The position numbers and the translations under genes are program-made. From assembly GCA_019637695.1 (NCBI GenBank), contig JAHBVG010000034.1, forward strand, positions 1-58,836: 58,836 bases of DNA, given 5' to 3'. Below, piece after piece: positions 1 through 7,896 of this stretch; the stretch's first letter is position 1, and the number at the start of each line of letters is the position of its first letter. The notes beneath the pieces are model-generated. The model saw only the letters and a program-made list of their open reading frames with translations. It did no database searches and was not told the origin of the DNA. This DNA is from Caldilineaceae bacterium (GTDB taxonomy: Bacteria; Chloroflexota; Anaerolineae; Caldilineales; Caldilineaceae).

Positions 1-49
1 CCAATTGCGTCTCCCGTCTATCTCTATCCGCCCTGCGTAAGTCCTAAAT

Positions 50-1489
50 TTATCCAATCATCTCTTCGATTGTCTCACCAATGGCGTCGATCAACAACTC
101 CAGGCAGCCGGGGGCCAGGATCGACGGCTCCTCCTGGTAGAGGCCGAGGCCGTAGCGGTCACGCGGCAGCAGATAGGCTGCCTGCATGTCCCCGGCCAGC
201 GGCGAGAGGAGAATAGGGACACTCGGGAAGCGGCGGCGCAACTCGGTTTGCAGAAGATTGGACGGTTCCCCGCCGCAGGTGACCCAGAGGGCGTCGCCCA
301 GCCGATAGACCGAAAAGGGGAAGGGATAGCTTTCCCCTTCGGGCAGATTGCGCAGGCGCATGAGCCAGCGGCGGGCGCGTTCGGCGTGGGCACGAGCGTT
401 GCGCGCCTCGATCTCCTTGCCGGCAGCTTCGGCCTCACCGTACTCTGCCTCCCAGCGGGCGAGGTCGGCCTGGAGCGCGCTGGCGTCGGGCTTGGGCTTC
501 AAGGGTAGTTCCACATCAGATTGACCACCGCTAAAACGAGTCGTCTCCACCATCCGCTCCGGCGAGAGTGGGGTGTAGCGCCATGTCCCCACCGTCGCCC
601 CGGAGATGACCGGACCCTGGTAGACGTAATCGGTGGCAGGCGCGCCCATGGAATTCAGCGTGGAGAGGGCGGCGTAGCCCACCTGCCGTCCATTGCGGTC
701 GGCCACAGATGTGTCGCCCACATAGCCCTCCTTGGGACCCAACTCGCCGCACGCCCCTTGAAAGAAGATACAGGGTGCATTGAATCCTGATTGCACCGTC
801 TCACGCAGCGCGCCCACATAATCGGGGCTGATCAACGTGTTGTCCCAGGCCAGGGTGGTGGGATGGCAGGCGTAGTTGACGATGGTCGCCCGCGGCGCGC
901 CATCCGCGGCGATGACGCGGGCGACCATCAGCGTATCGTCGGCGGGCGCGTCGGGGTTGAAGCCACAGGCGAAGAGTTGCCGCTCCTCGTCCCAATAGTC
1001 ACGGTTGGCTGCCAGATCGCAGCGTCCCACGGCGTAGGTGATGATGCACTCTTCCTGAACCGAACGGGCATGGCGGGCGGCGCGGCGGATCTCGGTTTCC
1101 AGCGTCTCCAAATAGGCGGGGATCAGGTCCCCGCCGGGCAGACTGACCCGATCTGGCGTCATCAGCCCGGCGGCGTGGGTATGCGAAAAGCTGATGATCA
1201 CCCGATCGGCAGGGACGCCCCCCGCTTCCCCCGCAGCCTGGGCCAGGGAACGATAGCGGGCGGCGTCGATCCCCACCAGATCGATCTGAATGCGCATCAT
1301 CGAGGACGCGCCGTCGAGCGAGGAGAGCAGCATCACGTCGGCGAAGAGTAAACGATGCACGCCGGTGGATCGATCCTGGCGGGCGGCACCCCACATGCGG
1401 TGGTAGATGCCCACCGGCGGCGTAATGTCCACGCGGGCGAAGCCAAAACGCAGGCGAGAGGTTGGGATCGGTTGAGTGGTGGCGCTCAT
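50..1489 (-). CDS. Neutral/alkaline ceramidase-like hydrolase
   Basis: The 479-residue protein opens with RFGFARVDITPPVGIYHRMW, typical of the N-terminal part of the neutral/alkaline non-lysosomal ceramidase family. A second family-like stretch, FSHTHAAG near residue 102, has the His-x-His expected of the zinc site. Family members hydrolyse the amide bond of ceramides, but many bacterial relatives have unknown substrates. No signal peptide is visible, and the C-terminal immunoglobulin-like domain of full ceramidases is not evident, so this is the short form. The ATG at 1489 is taken as start. Upstream lies a hairpin repeat, and no partner gene is obvious. The family assignment is fairly secure; ceramide as the actual substrate is not. 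Confidence 0.72.
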   Translation of the reverse strand: MSATTQPIPTSRLRFGFARVDITPPVGIYHRMWGAARQDRSTGVHRLLFADVMLLSSLDGASSMMRIQIDLVGIDAARYRSLAQAAGEAGGVPADRVIISFSHTHAAGLMTPDRVSLPGGDLIPAYLETLETEIRRAARHARSVQEECIITYAVGRCDLAANRDYWDEERQLFACGFNPDAPADDTLMVARVIAADGAPRATIVNYACHPTTLAWDNTLISPDYVGALRETVQSGFNAPCIFFQGACGELGPKEGYVGDTSVADRNGRQVGYAALSTLNSMGAPATDYVYQGPVISGATVGTWRYTPLSPERMVETTRFSGGQSDVELPLKPKPDASALQADLARWEAEYGEAEAAGKEIEARNARAHAERARRWLMRLRNLPEGESYPFPFSVYRLGDALWVTCGGEPSNLLQTELRRRFPSVPILLSPLAGDMQAAYLLPRDRYGLGLYQEEPSILAPGCLELLIDAIGETIEEMIG

Positions 1490-1509
1490 GGGTGTGATCC
1501 TTGGGTGGA

Positions 1510-1620
1510 GGTGATTGGTGATTGGTGATTGGGTTTAGTGCGTAGTGCGTGAACGATTATCACCTGCAAACCTGTTACTCGTCGCACTATGTCGTTCCGC
1601 GTTCAGCATTCCGCATTGTC
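1510..1620. repeat. Interspersed ATTGG-type repeat, 111 bp
   Basis: The gap holds tandem GTGATTGGTGATTGG units followed by GCGTAGTGCGTGAACG-like sequence and a partly complementary right half. It is one of the dispersed hairpin repeats found in most intergenic gaps of this window. No gene is seen here. Confidence 0.6.
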
Positions 1621-1635
1621 AAGAATAGGGTGCGC

Positions 1636-2751
1636 TTAGAGCAGCTTGTTGCGGCGGAAGCGTTCGATCAGGCTGGATTTCCGACGGTAGCGCTCGGCCA
1701 GTGTATTCACCCTGGCCTGGAACGTGGTCAGATCGCCACGCTGTTGGGCCAGGTCGCGCAGCTTGGTAAGATGGTTTGTGGCCCGATCATAGGCGTCGGC
1801 TTTGGCAAGGCCGATCAACTCCTCGATCTCGGCCCAGATTTGGGGTTGGCGACGCTCCAGATCGGCCAACTCTTGCTGGCGACGTTGACGGGCCGCTTCG
1901 TCCTTGCGCTTCCGTTCCGCTTCCACTCGCTCCTCCTGAAGAGCGAGCAGATCATCGACCGTGCGCTGGGACGGCATTCTCTGTGGCTGGGGTGTGGATA
2001 TCATCGTCTGCAAATGCCGCTGGAAGATGAGCGACAGGTGGGGTTCATTTTGCGCCAGCCGCAACAGAAAACTATCGCGCTCCCCGTGTGGAAGCTGGGC
2101 AATGGCCGCCGCCCAATCGATGCTCGCCTCCTCCTCTGGATCGGGGCTGGCTTCGGCGGCGACGGCGAGCAGGGTTTTGTCGATGCCGAAGAATTCAACC
2201 ATCGCCTGCAACGGCGCGGTGAGTTTCTGCAACCCTGGCGGCAGGGGCGGTTCCGGTTCGTCCTCGCCAATCTCATCGGGATAGTAGAGTTCCACGGCGC
2301 GCAGCCAGACCAGGTAGAGCGCTCGATAGTCACCGCGCAGAATGTCGGCGCGCAGGGATGTGAATACCCCGATCCAATCCCCTGCCTCCATCGACTCTTC
2401 TGGCGGCTCTTCCTCAGAGAGGTCAAAGTCGAGTACATAATAATCGCCGAAACTCTCCAGCGTGGCGTACGTATCCACCAGGTAGGGTTGGATCGCCTGC
2501 GCATCGAGCAGAGCCTTGGGGAAGCGAAAGGCAAGTCGCTTACTGCCCCAGTTGGCAAAATAAAAGAAGACATCGAAATAGTCGGCCAACACCTGAATCG
2601 GATCGTGCTTGAAATTACTCCAATGGTACTCTACCCAGGCCCCTGACGCCGTCACCGTCATGTGGCTGGAGAGCCGATCTACCTGCTTGCGTTCGTCGGC
2701 GGTCAGCGGGCGGTCCATACTCTGCCATGCGTAGTATTGGTATTCGCTCAT
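1636..2751 (-). CDS. Conserved hypothetical protein, coiled-coil C-terminus
   Basis: The 371-residue protein starts MSEYQYYAWQSMDRPLT. An ATG eight codons further upstream is possible, but the MSEYQYY start resembles an uncharacterised bacterial family I recall beginning this way. The N-terminal 190 residues are rich in aromatic and acidic residues (YFDVFFYFANWGSKRL, DDALLVAA-like helices). From about residue 265 there is a long charged stretch rich in Glu, Arg and Lys (EERVEAERKRKDEAARQ) predicted to form a coiled coil. No catalytic motif is recognised. In other genomes I recall such proteins beside SWIM zinc-finger proteins, but none is present here. Function unknown. Confidence 0.75.
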   Translation of the reverse strand: MSEYQYYAWQSMDRPLTADERKQVDRLSSHMTVTASGAWVEYHWSNFKHDPIQVLADYFDVFFYFANWGSKRLAFRFPKALLDAQAIQPYLVDTYATLESFGDYYVLDFDLSEEEPPEESMEAGDWIGVFTSLRADILRGDYRALYLVWLRAVELYYPDEIGEDEPEPPLPPGLQKLTAPLQAMVEFFGIDKTLLAVAAEASPDPEEEASIDWAAAIAQLPHGERDSFLLRLAQNEPHLSLIFQRHLQTMISTPQPQRMPSQRTVDDLLALQEERVEAERKRKDEAARQRRQQELADLERRQPQIWAEIEELIGLAKADAYDRATNHLTKLRDLAQQRGDLTTFQARVNTLAERYRRKSSLIERFRRNKLL

Positions 2752-2852
2752 GGGATTGTTTATCCTGTGTCTCAAATTTCAGATGGGCGCATTCTCCACC
2801 ATTGTATCACGTTCGACATGAGCGAAAAACAAGGGTTAGATAGCCAACTTTC

Positions 2853-2885
2853 TATATTGACAAACTTCAATATATGGTCTATACT
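2853..2885 (+). promoter_or_regulatory. arsR promoter with overlapping ArsR operator
   Basis: A near-perfect inverted repeat TATATTGA-n5-TTCAATATA spans 2853-2874. It contains the -35 box TTGACA (2857-2862). Exactly 17 bp further is TATACT (2880-2885) as the -10 box. This is a strong sigma-70-type promoter with a classic ArsR/SmtB palindrome over the -35 region, so binding would block RNA polymerase. A sister copy lies at 3365-3386. Confidence 0.85.
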
Positions 2886-2920
2886 TCGCACATGCTCAGA
2901 AATTGAAGAGGAGATCCATT

Positions 2921-3292
2921 ATGCAGTTGACCAAAATGTTGATTCAACCCGCCGACTCTGACGAAACTGTACAGCAAGGATGCTGTTCTCCGATGCAGCC
3001 GTTGCGCCTGGACAACGCTGCAGCCGAGGAACTGGCGACGGTCTTCAAAGCTATTGCCAACCCGGTGCGTTTGCAGATCCTCGACATCCTCAGTCGGCAG
3101 GATGGGCAGGTCTGTGTCTGTGACATTGAGGGCTATTTCGAGCTTTCCCAGCCAACTATCTCCCATCATCTGCGCGTCATGCGCCAGGCCGGTCTGGTAG
3201 AGAGTGAACAGCGCGGCACATGGATTTATTATTTCGTGCGCCCGCAAAAAATGGAGATGCTGCGGAGCTTTTTAGGCGGGTTTTGTTGTTAA
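2921..3292 (+). CDS. arsR: ArsR-family arsenic-responsive repressor
   Basis: The 123-residue winged-helix repressor has the ArsR core: FKAIANPVRLQILDIL, the recognition helix ELSQPTISHHLRVMRQAGLV, and the wing. The metal-binding box VCVCD (Cys65, Cys67) lies at the start of the recognition-helix region, as in As(III)-sensing ArsR. Two further Cys pairs, GCC near residue 21 and FCC at the very C-terminus, may supply a third thiolate. The ATG at 2921 follows the ribosome site AAGAGGAGA; a TTG at 2903 is less likely. It is the first gene of the ars cluster and lies downstream of its own operator. As(III) would release DNA and induce the cluster. Confidence 0.93.
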   Translation: MQLTKMLIQPADSDETVQQGCCSPMQPLRLDNAAAEELATVFKAIANPVRLQILDILSRQDGQVCVCDIEGYFELSQPTISHHLRVMRQAGLVESEQRGTWIYYFVRPQKMEMLRSFLGGFCC

Positions 3293-3303
3293 GGAAGATC
3301 ATG

Positions 3304-3352
3304 TATTGGATATTGGGTAGTGGACCTGGGTCTTAATGCCCAATATCCAATA
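3304..3352. repeat. Hairpin repeat between arsR and arsN2
   Basis: TATTGGATATTGGG is matched by CCCAATATCCAATA with a loop of about 21 nt. It is a member of the dispersed ATTGG/CCAAT repeat family. As RNA it forms a stable hairpin and may attenuate read-through from arsR. Confidence 0.7.
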
Positions 3353-3364
3353 TTTATTAATCAC

Positions 3365-3386
3365 TATATCGAAACTTCTCAATATA
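3365..3386 (+). promoter_or_regulatory. Second ArsR-type operator
   Basis: The 22-bp stretch TATATCGA...TCAATATA has the same length and nearly the same outer sequence as the arsR operator at 2853-2874. It ends 12 bp before the acetyltransferase start. It suggests that ArsR separately controls the arsN2-arsM-MFS part of the cluster. Confidence 0.65.
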
Positions 3387-3398
3387 ATCGAGGAAACT

Positions 3399-3848
3399 AT
3401 GAGCGCCACACTCTCTATTTCAATTGAAACAATGGCCGCCGCTGATCTGCCCGCTCTACTCGATCTGCTGGCCGCGTCCAATCTTCCGCAGGATGGCTTC
3501 GTCGAGTACGTGGACGCTGCCGTGGTGGCCCGTATCGAGGAGAGGATTGTGGGCAGCGCTGCGCTGGAAATCTATGGGCGCTCGGCGTTGCTACGCTCCG
3601 TCGCCGTATCCCCTGCCGTACAGGGGCAAGGCATTGGTCGCCAGTTGGTGGAAGCCACACTCGATCTGGCAAATAATAGAGGGATCGGGCGCATCTACTT
3701 GCTTACTGAAACCGCGGCGGGTTTCTTCCCCCGCTTTGGATTCAGGCTTGTCGAACGGGATCAAGTCGATGAAGCGGTGAAGCAGTCGGTGGAGTTCACG
3801 GGCGCCTGCCCAGCCAGCGCCACGGTCATGGTTAAAGAGCTTGTTTAG
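3399..3848 (+). CDS. arsN2: ArsN2-like GNAT N-acetyltransferase
   Basis: The 149-residue GCN5-related acetyltransferase shows the acetyl-CoA loop VQGQGIGRQLV, the TETAAGFFPRFGF motif, and the ending CPASATVM. This combination matches the arsenic-associated ArsN2 subgroup, which is thought to acetylate toxic organoarsenicals such as phosphinothricin-like arsinothricin. The ATG at 3399 is preceded by GAGGA, and an in-frame upstream ATG inside the repeat is rejected. It sits between arsR and arsM, 12 bp behind an ArsR-type operator. The substrate is inferred from context and family only. Confidence 0.82.
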   Translation: MSATLSISIETMAAADLPALLDLLAASNLPQDGFVEYVDAAVVARIEERIVGSAALEIYGRSALLRSVAVSPAVQGQGIGRQLVEATLDLANNRGIGRIYLLTETAAGFFPRFGFRLVERDQVDEAVKQSVEFTGACPASATVMVKELV

Positions 3849-3915
3849 TCTGCTATACCAAATTCCAAACCTGTAGAATCAACATTATCATAGTCTGAAA
3901 AGGAGACAATTCATC

Positions 3916-4857
3916 ATGCAAACGCCAACAAATCTCGTCAAAGAAGAAGGGCAGCAGAGTTCAAACTGCTGCGCGCCATCCTGCTGCGGGCAAGAATCGA
4001 CCGGAAGTACGGCCCGTGAAAGCGTCACACTTTCAGCGGTCGCCACGCCCGATGCCATCAAGGCGCAGGTAAAGGAACATTACGCCAAGGTCGCTGTGGA
4101 AAGCACAAGTTGCTGCGCATCCTCCTGTTGCGGGCAGGAACCCATTGGCAGCCAGCTCTATGACGGCGATTCGCTGGCGCTTGTGCCAGTGGAAGCGGCG
4201 AACAGCAGCCGCGGCTGCGGCAACCCACAGGAGATCGCAGCGCTGAAGCAAGGGGAAGTCGTCCTCGATCTGGGCTCTGGCGGTGGATTGGATGTACTAT
4301 TGGCAGCACGTCAGGTGGGGCCGACTGGTTTCGTCTACGGTGTGGACATGACCGACGAGATGTTGGAACTGGCCCGACGCAACGCCGCCAAGATGGGCGC
4401 AACCAACGTCGATTTCCTCAAGGGACATTTGGAAGATCTGCCGCTGGCCGATAACACGGCGGATGTGATCATCTCCAACTGTGTGGTCAACCTCTCGCCC
4501 GAAAAGGAGAACACCTTGAGCGAGGCTTTCCGCGTCCTCAAGCCAGGCGGACGACTCGCCATCTCCGACATCGTGGTGGACGGCGATCTCTCCGGCTTGC
4601 CCGTCAGCGAAGCGCAAATCCGTTCTGGCCTGAGTTGGGCAGGCTGCATCGCCGGCGCGCTGACCGTGGACGAGTTCACCCGTCTGCTGATCGAAGCCGG
4701 TTTCGAGGGGATCGAGATCACCTTCGATCACCACTACCAGGCCGCTGACTTCCTGGGTCAGGTCCCAGACGAATTAGCATCGCTGCCTATGGCCGTCCTG
4801 ACCGATTTGGTACAGCGCTTTGGCAGCGCATCGATCAAGGCGCGCAAACCAAGTTAA
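3916..4857 (+). CDS. arsM: Arsenite S-adenosylmethionine methyltransferase ArsM
   Basis: The 313-residue protein methylates As(III) using SAM. The Rossmann motif DLGSGGGLD is at residues 118-126. The family cysteines are visible as RGCGNP (Cys101), ISNCVVNL (Cys189) and WAGCIAGA (Cys244), the trio that binds As(III). Upstream are two near-identical cysteine clusters, NCCAPSCCGQE (18-26) and SCCASSCCGQE (66-74), separated by 48 residues. This internal duplication gives eight extra thiols and may be an arsenic-capturing extension. The start follows AAAAGGAGA. The gene is 67 bp downstream of arsN2 and probably in the same transcript. Identity is secure. Confidence 0.95.
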   Translation: MQTPTNLVKEEGQQSSNCCAPSCCGQESTGSTARESVTLSAVATPDAIKAQVKEHYAKVAVESTSCCASSCCGQEPIGSQLYDGDSLALVPVEAANSSRGCGNPQEIAALKQGEVVLDLGSGGGLDVLLAARQVGPTGFVYGVDMTDEMLELARRNAAKMGATNVDFLKGHLEDLPLADNTADVIISNCVVNLSPEKENTLSEAFRVLKPGGRLAISDIVVDGDLSGLPVSEAQIRSGLSWAGCIAGALTVDEFTRLLIEAGFEGIEITFDHHYQAADFLGQVPDELASLPMAVLTDLVQRFGSASIKARKPS

Positions 4858-4862
4858 CAGAA

Positions 4863-4922
4863 GAGATTGGGAGATTGGGCGATTGCCAGAGCGAATCCCC
4901 TAATCCCCCAATCTCCCAATCT
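4863..4922. repeat. Hairpin repeat after arsM
   Basis: GAGATTGGGAGATTGGG is followed by the complementary CCCAATCTCCCAATCTC, giving a long perfect stem. It belongs to the dispersed repeat set and may reduce read-through to the transporter gene. Confidence 0.75.
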
Positions 4923-4951
4923 CTATTCTCTCACCAAACAGACCTACCACA

Positions 4952-6109
4952 GTGACGACACAATCCACCACCTACACCCGCTCATTCTGGACCACATGGA
5001 GCGCCGCGCTGCTTTTTTTCGCCGGGTTCTATGCCATTATCGTGCCGCTGCCACTCTATCTAGAGGAGATCGGCCTGCCCGATTGGCAGATCGGGTTGAT
5101 TATGGGCGCGTTTGGGATCGCTTCGCTGGTGGGGCGTCCACTGGCGGGGGCATTGACCGACAGCGTGGGCTTCCGCCCGGTGATCCTTTTTGGCACGGCG
5201 GGGCTGGCCTTGGGCGCAGTCGGCGTGGGCTTTGTCACCTGGCCGCCACTGCTCTTCGGGCTGCGCATCTTGCAAGCGGCAGGCTATGTGGCCTTTACCA
5301 CTGCGGCTACATCGCTGATCTCGGACCTGGCGCCGGCGGCGCGGCGCGGCGCGGCGATTGCGCTCTTCGGCATTGCCGCCAACGCGGCCATCACCCTGGT
5401 CCCCGCCGCGATCAGCGCCGGCCTCACCCTGTTGACGCTACGCGGCGCGTTTCTGCTCTGCGGTGCGTTGGCGATCTTGGGCGGCGCGTTGGTCTGGTTC
5501 ACCGTTCCGGCGCGCGAGGACGTACGCAGACCCTTTGTGATGCGCTCGATCCTCAACTTCCCCGCTGTGCTGCACGCGCCGATGTTGACTACCTGGCTCT
5601 TTGGCATAGGGTTCGGCGTCTTTTACCAATTCTTGCCTCTGCTCGCTGAGCGCCGCGGATTGGCCCCGGTGGGGCTGGCCTACACCGTCTACGGGTTGTC
5701 GATCATCGGCACCCGCCTCCTCACAGGACGGCTGATGGATCGACCCGACCGCCGACAGGTGTTGCCGCCTGCTGCGCTGTTAATGGCAGCGGGACTTTCT
5801 ACCTTCGCCATTGCCGATCAACTGTGGATGCTGCTGGCAGCGGCTGCGCTCACAGCTGTCGGCGGTGGTCTCTTTCACCCGGCGCTGATCGCCATTCACG
5901 TGGACAGCATCCCCGAACGCGGCCGCGCCACTGCCGCCTTCTATCTTGCCTTCGATCTGGGCATCGGCCTGGGCGCGTGGATCCTGGCCCCGGTCCTCGA
6001 TAGCTTCGGCCTCACCCTCTTCTTCCTCGCCGGCGCTGTAATTAGCCTGATCGCCATCCTGCCCACCAGAGCGATCTGGGTTGCGAAGCCGAGTGGGAGT
6101 CAGGCATAG
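4952..6109 (+). CDS. MFS efflux transporter of the ars cluster
   Basis: The 385-residue protein has about twelve hydrophobic segments and the MFS signature between segments 2 and 3 (GRPLAGALTDSVGFRPV), with a related motif in the second half (RLLTGRLMDRPDRR). The GTG at 4952 is the start. No arsB, acr3 or arsP is present in the cluster, so this protein is the only candidate for exporting arsenite or the methylated or acetylated products made by the preceding enzymes. An unrelated drug-efflux role is possible. Membrane location is clear; the substrate is inferred. Confidence 0.85.
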   Translation: MTTQSTTYTRSFWTTWSAALLFFAGFYAIIVPLPLYLEEIGLPDWQIGLIMGAFGIASLVGRPLAGALTDSVGFRPVILFGTAGLALGAVGVGFVTWPPLLFGLRILQAAGYVAFTTAATSLISDLAPAARRGAAIALFGIAANAAITLVPAAISAGLTLLTLRGAFLLCGALAILGGALVWFTVPAREDVRRPFVMRSILNFPAVLHAPMLTTWLFGIGFGVFYQFLPLLAERRGLAPVGLAYTVYGLSIIGTRLLTGRLMDRPDRRQVLPPAALLMAAGLSTFAIADQLWMLLAAAALTAVGGGLFHPALIAIHVDSIPERGRATAAFYLAFDLGIGLGAWILAPVLDSFGLTLFFLAGAVISLIAILPTRAIWVAKPSGSQA

Positions 6110-6111
6110 GG

Positions 6112-6217
6112 GAGGACGGCGGACGGCAGACGGCAGACCGCAGACCGCAGACGGATGAACTGTGTTACCTGCAACTTGCAACTTTCACCTCCGCCGTCCG
6201 CCGTCCGCGGTCTGTCA
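6112..6217. repeat. GGCGGACGGCAGAC-type hairpin repeat
   Basis: GGCGGACGGCAGACGGCAGA units face GCCGTCCGCCGTCCGCGG across a loop with TTGCAACTTGCA-like sequence. It lies between the convergent MFS and secreted-protein genes, where it could stop transcription from either side. The same GGCAGACCGCAGACC unit occurs in frame inside the PDH E2 gene. Confidence 0.7.
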
Positions 6218-6221
6218 TCCC

Positions 6222-7703
6222 TCAGGGCTGCTGGGCAAAGATCAACCGCACAGCGTTCCAGCTCTTCTGAATGGTGGAAGTCAGGTCACGTCCCTCGCGT
6301 TGAGTACAGCGTTGGTATTGGGCCGCTTCGTAGAAGATGCGCGGGTTGCCGGCCATGTCCAGCGCCAGAGATGGCTTGAAGCCGCCGAACCAGTAGGCGA
6401 GCGTGCAATCGGGCGCTACGGGGATCGATAGATCCCTGGCAAGCGCATCCGCTGATTCCAGCAGGCCGCCATTCCAGTTACCCTGGGCCGATTCGCACTG
6501 CTCGTTGCACCAGATGGTTCCAAGCCCGTCATCTTTGGCGTTTCTGTAGGCAATGCGCGGACGCCCATTTGCATCCAGCGCCAGATCCGGTTCGTAGCCG
6601 TTCTCGGCCATTAAGATCGCACCATCCCACTGATCCGCCACAGCGCAGTTGTCGTTGCACCAGAGATAGTACAACTGCTTGCCGCCGCCATCATCCAGCC
6701 ATCCTTGATAGAAAACCGCGCGAGGACGATCCTGCTTGTCGAGGCGTAGGGCAAAACCTTGATAGTCGCCGCCCCCTGCCGGGAGAAGCCCCGCGGCTTT
6801 CCACTGATCGGGGAGGTGGCAATCGCTGTCACAGGCGAGATAGACCAGCAAAAAGTTGCCCCCGCCGGTGGAAACGTTGGCAAGGATGCGCGGATTCCCC
6901 TGGGCGGTGAATTGGAGCGCTGGATAGGTGAGATAGTGATGGGTGACCAGGAATTCATACCAATTCTGCCCCTCGGTGCAGGCTTGATCGCAAAATGTAT
7001 AGTAGAAGCCTTTGCGTTCCTGACCAGCGTGCAGATCCCAATAGACGAAGCGAGGACGATCCTCAGCATCCAACGCAAAAAAGTGGGGTGATCTCGGCGT
7101 GATCTCAGGCCATTGGTCGCTGGTATTGCTGACGTGGACAGCCTTCCACCCTGCCGCCGACGTACAGTTGAGATCGCAGGCCGCGTAGAAAAAGGCAAAC
7201 GGGCGAGTATTGTGGCTGTGATCATTGCGTTTGATCAAGACCCGCGGGTTGCCGTTCTGGGTCAACTCGATCTGTATCGAACGTGTCTCGTTTGCCAGCA
7301 GAACTCGCGCCCATTTGGACATGTCGCCGCAATCGTCCGCTGCTGTGGGGCGACAGTAGGCGTAATAGGCAGGGTAGACGCCATCCGCGCTCTCACCGGT
7401 GGCGAAGTAGACAAGGTGCATCCCCCCATTTTGATCCACGCCGATATCGGGCCCATAGGTGTGGTGCGTGCGATCCAAAAAGAGCGCTCCCTCCACCGGT
7501 TGGGATGGGGGCGGCGTCACCGGCGCGCTTCCCGCTCGCTGAAGATAGGGCAGGTAGATCATGGAATTGTTCTCAGTTTGCGTCGGGCGCTCCTGGGCAT
7601 GGGCGGTGGGTGTGTGGAGCAGGAACAGACCTGTCATCACTATGGACAAAACACAGAGCAGATTAAAACGATTGGGGATGGAAAAAAACATAATTGCATT
7701 CAT
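6222..7703 (-). CDS. Secreted repeat protein, probable beta-propeller
   Basis: The 493-residue protein has a signal peptide (LLCVLSIVMTGLFLLHTPTAHAQ, ending near residue 36) and a proline-rich linker. It then has at least six repeats of about 60 residues. Each repeat holds a spaced Cys pair followed by Trp (CDLNCTSAAGW, CDQACTEGQNW, CDSDCHLPDQW, CNDNCAVADQW, CNEQCESAQGNW) and then a strand like GNPRILA or GRPRIAYRN. The pattern suggests a propeller with a disulphide in each blade, exported to the cell surface or medium. No enzymatic motif is seen, so a binding role is a guess. The gene is monocistronic. Confidence 0.75.
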   Translation of the reverse strand: MNAIMFFSIPNRFNLLCVLSIVMTGLFLLHTPTAHAQERPTQTENNSMIYLPYLQRAGSAPVTPPPSQPVEGALFLDRTHHTYGPDIGVDQNGGMHLVYFATGESADGVYPAYYAYCRPTAADDCGDMSKWARVLLANETRSIQIELTQNGNPRVLIKRNDHSHNTRPFAFFYAACDLNCTSAAGWKAVHVSNTSDQWPEITPRSPHFFALDAEDRPRFVYWDLHAGQERKGFYYTFCDQACTEGQNWYEFLVTHHYLTYPALQFTAQGNPRILANVSTGGGNFLLVYLACDSDCHLPDQWKAAGLLPAGGGDYQGFALRLDKQDRPRAVFYQGWLDDGGGKQLYYLWCNDNCAVADQWDGAILMAENGYEPDLALDANGRPRIAYRNAKDDGLGTIWCNEQCESAQGNWNGGLLESADALARDLSIPVAPDCTLAYWFGGFKPSLALDMAGNPRIFYEAAQYQRCTQREGRDLTSTIQKSWNAVRLIFAQQP

Positions 7704-7833
7704 TATTCGTTGTCTTTCCGATTGTTGAAACTGGATGAAACCATCTTGATCATTATGGCTGAATCATTACAACACGACTATAGCGGTCCGACGTTTGACA
7801 ACCGTTTGAACTGACGATTGCTTCCCATACAAA

Positions 7834-7862
7834 GAGAGCCGTCGGTTTAACCGGCGGCTCTC
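7834..7862 (-). terminator. Intrinsic terminator of the HTH-citrate synthase gene
   Basis: Read on the minus strand, GAGAGCCGCCGGTT pairs with AACCGACGGCTCTC around a 1-nt centre, followed by TTTGT. It lies 34 bp beyond the stop codon of the minus-strand gene ending at 7897. Confidence 0.75.
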
Positions 7863-7896
7863 AAGAAACTGTCAGATTCCCCGCGCTGTTCTACGC

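Noticed and set aside
33..44. TGCGTAAGTCCT, similar to the end of the MITE at 49419
   Set aside because: Only one end is present at the window edge, so no element can be shown.
1549..2646. Plus-strand frame of 365 codons
   Set aside because: It is antisense to the minus-strand conserved hypothetical gene, starts at a weak codon in the repeat, and has no recognisable domain.
4867..5649. Plus-strand frame of 260 codons starting at the repeat
   Set aside because: It overlaps the MFS gene in another frame and begins within the hairpin.
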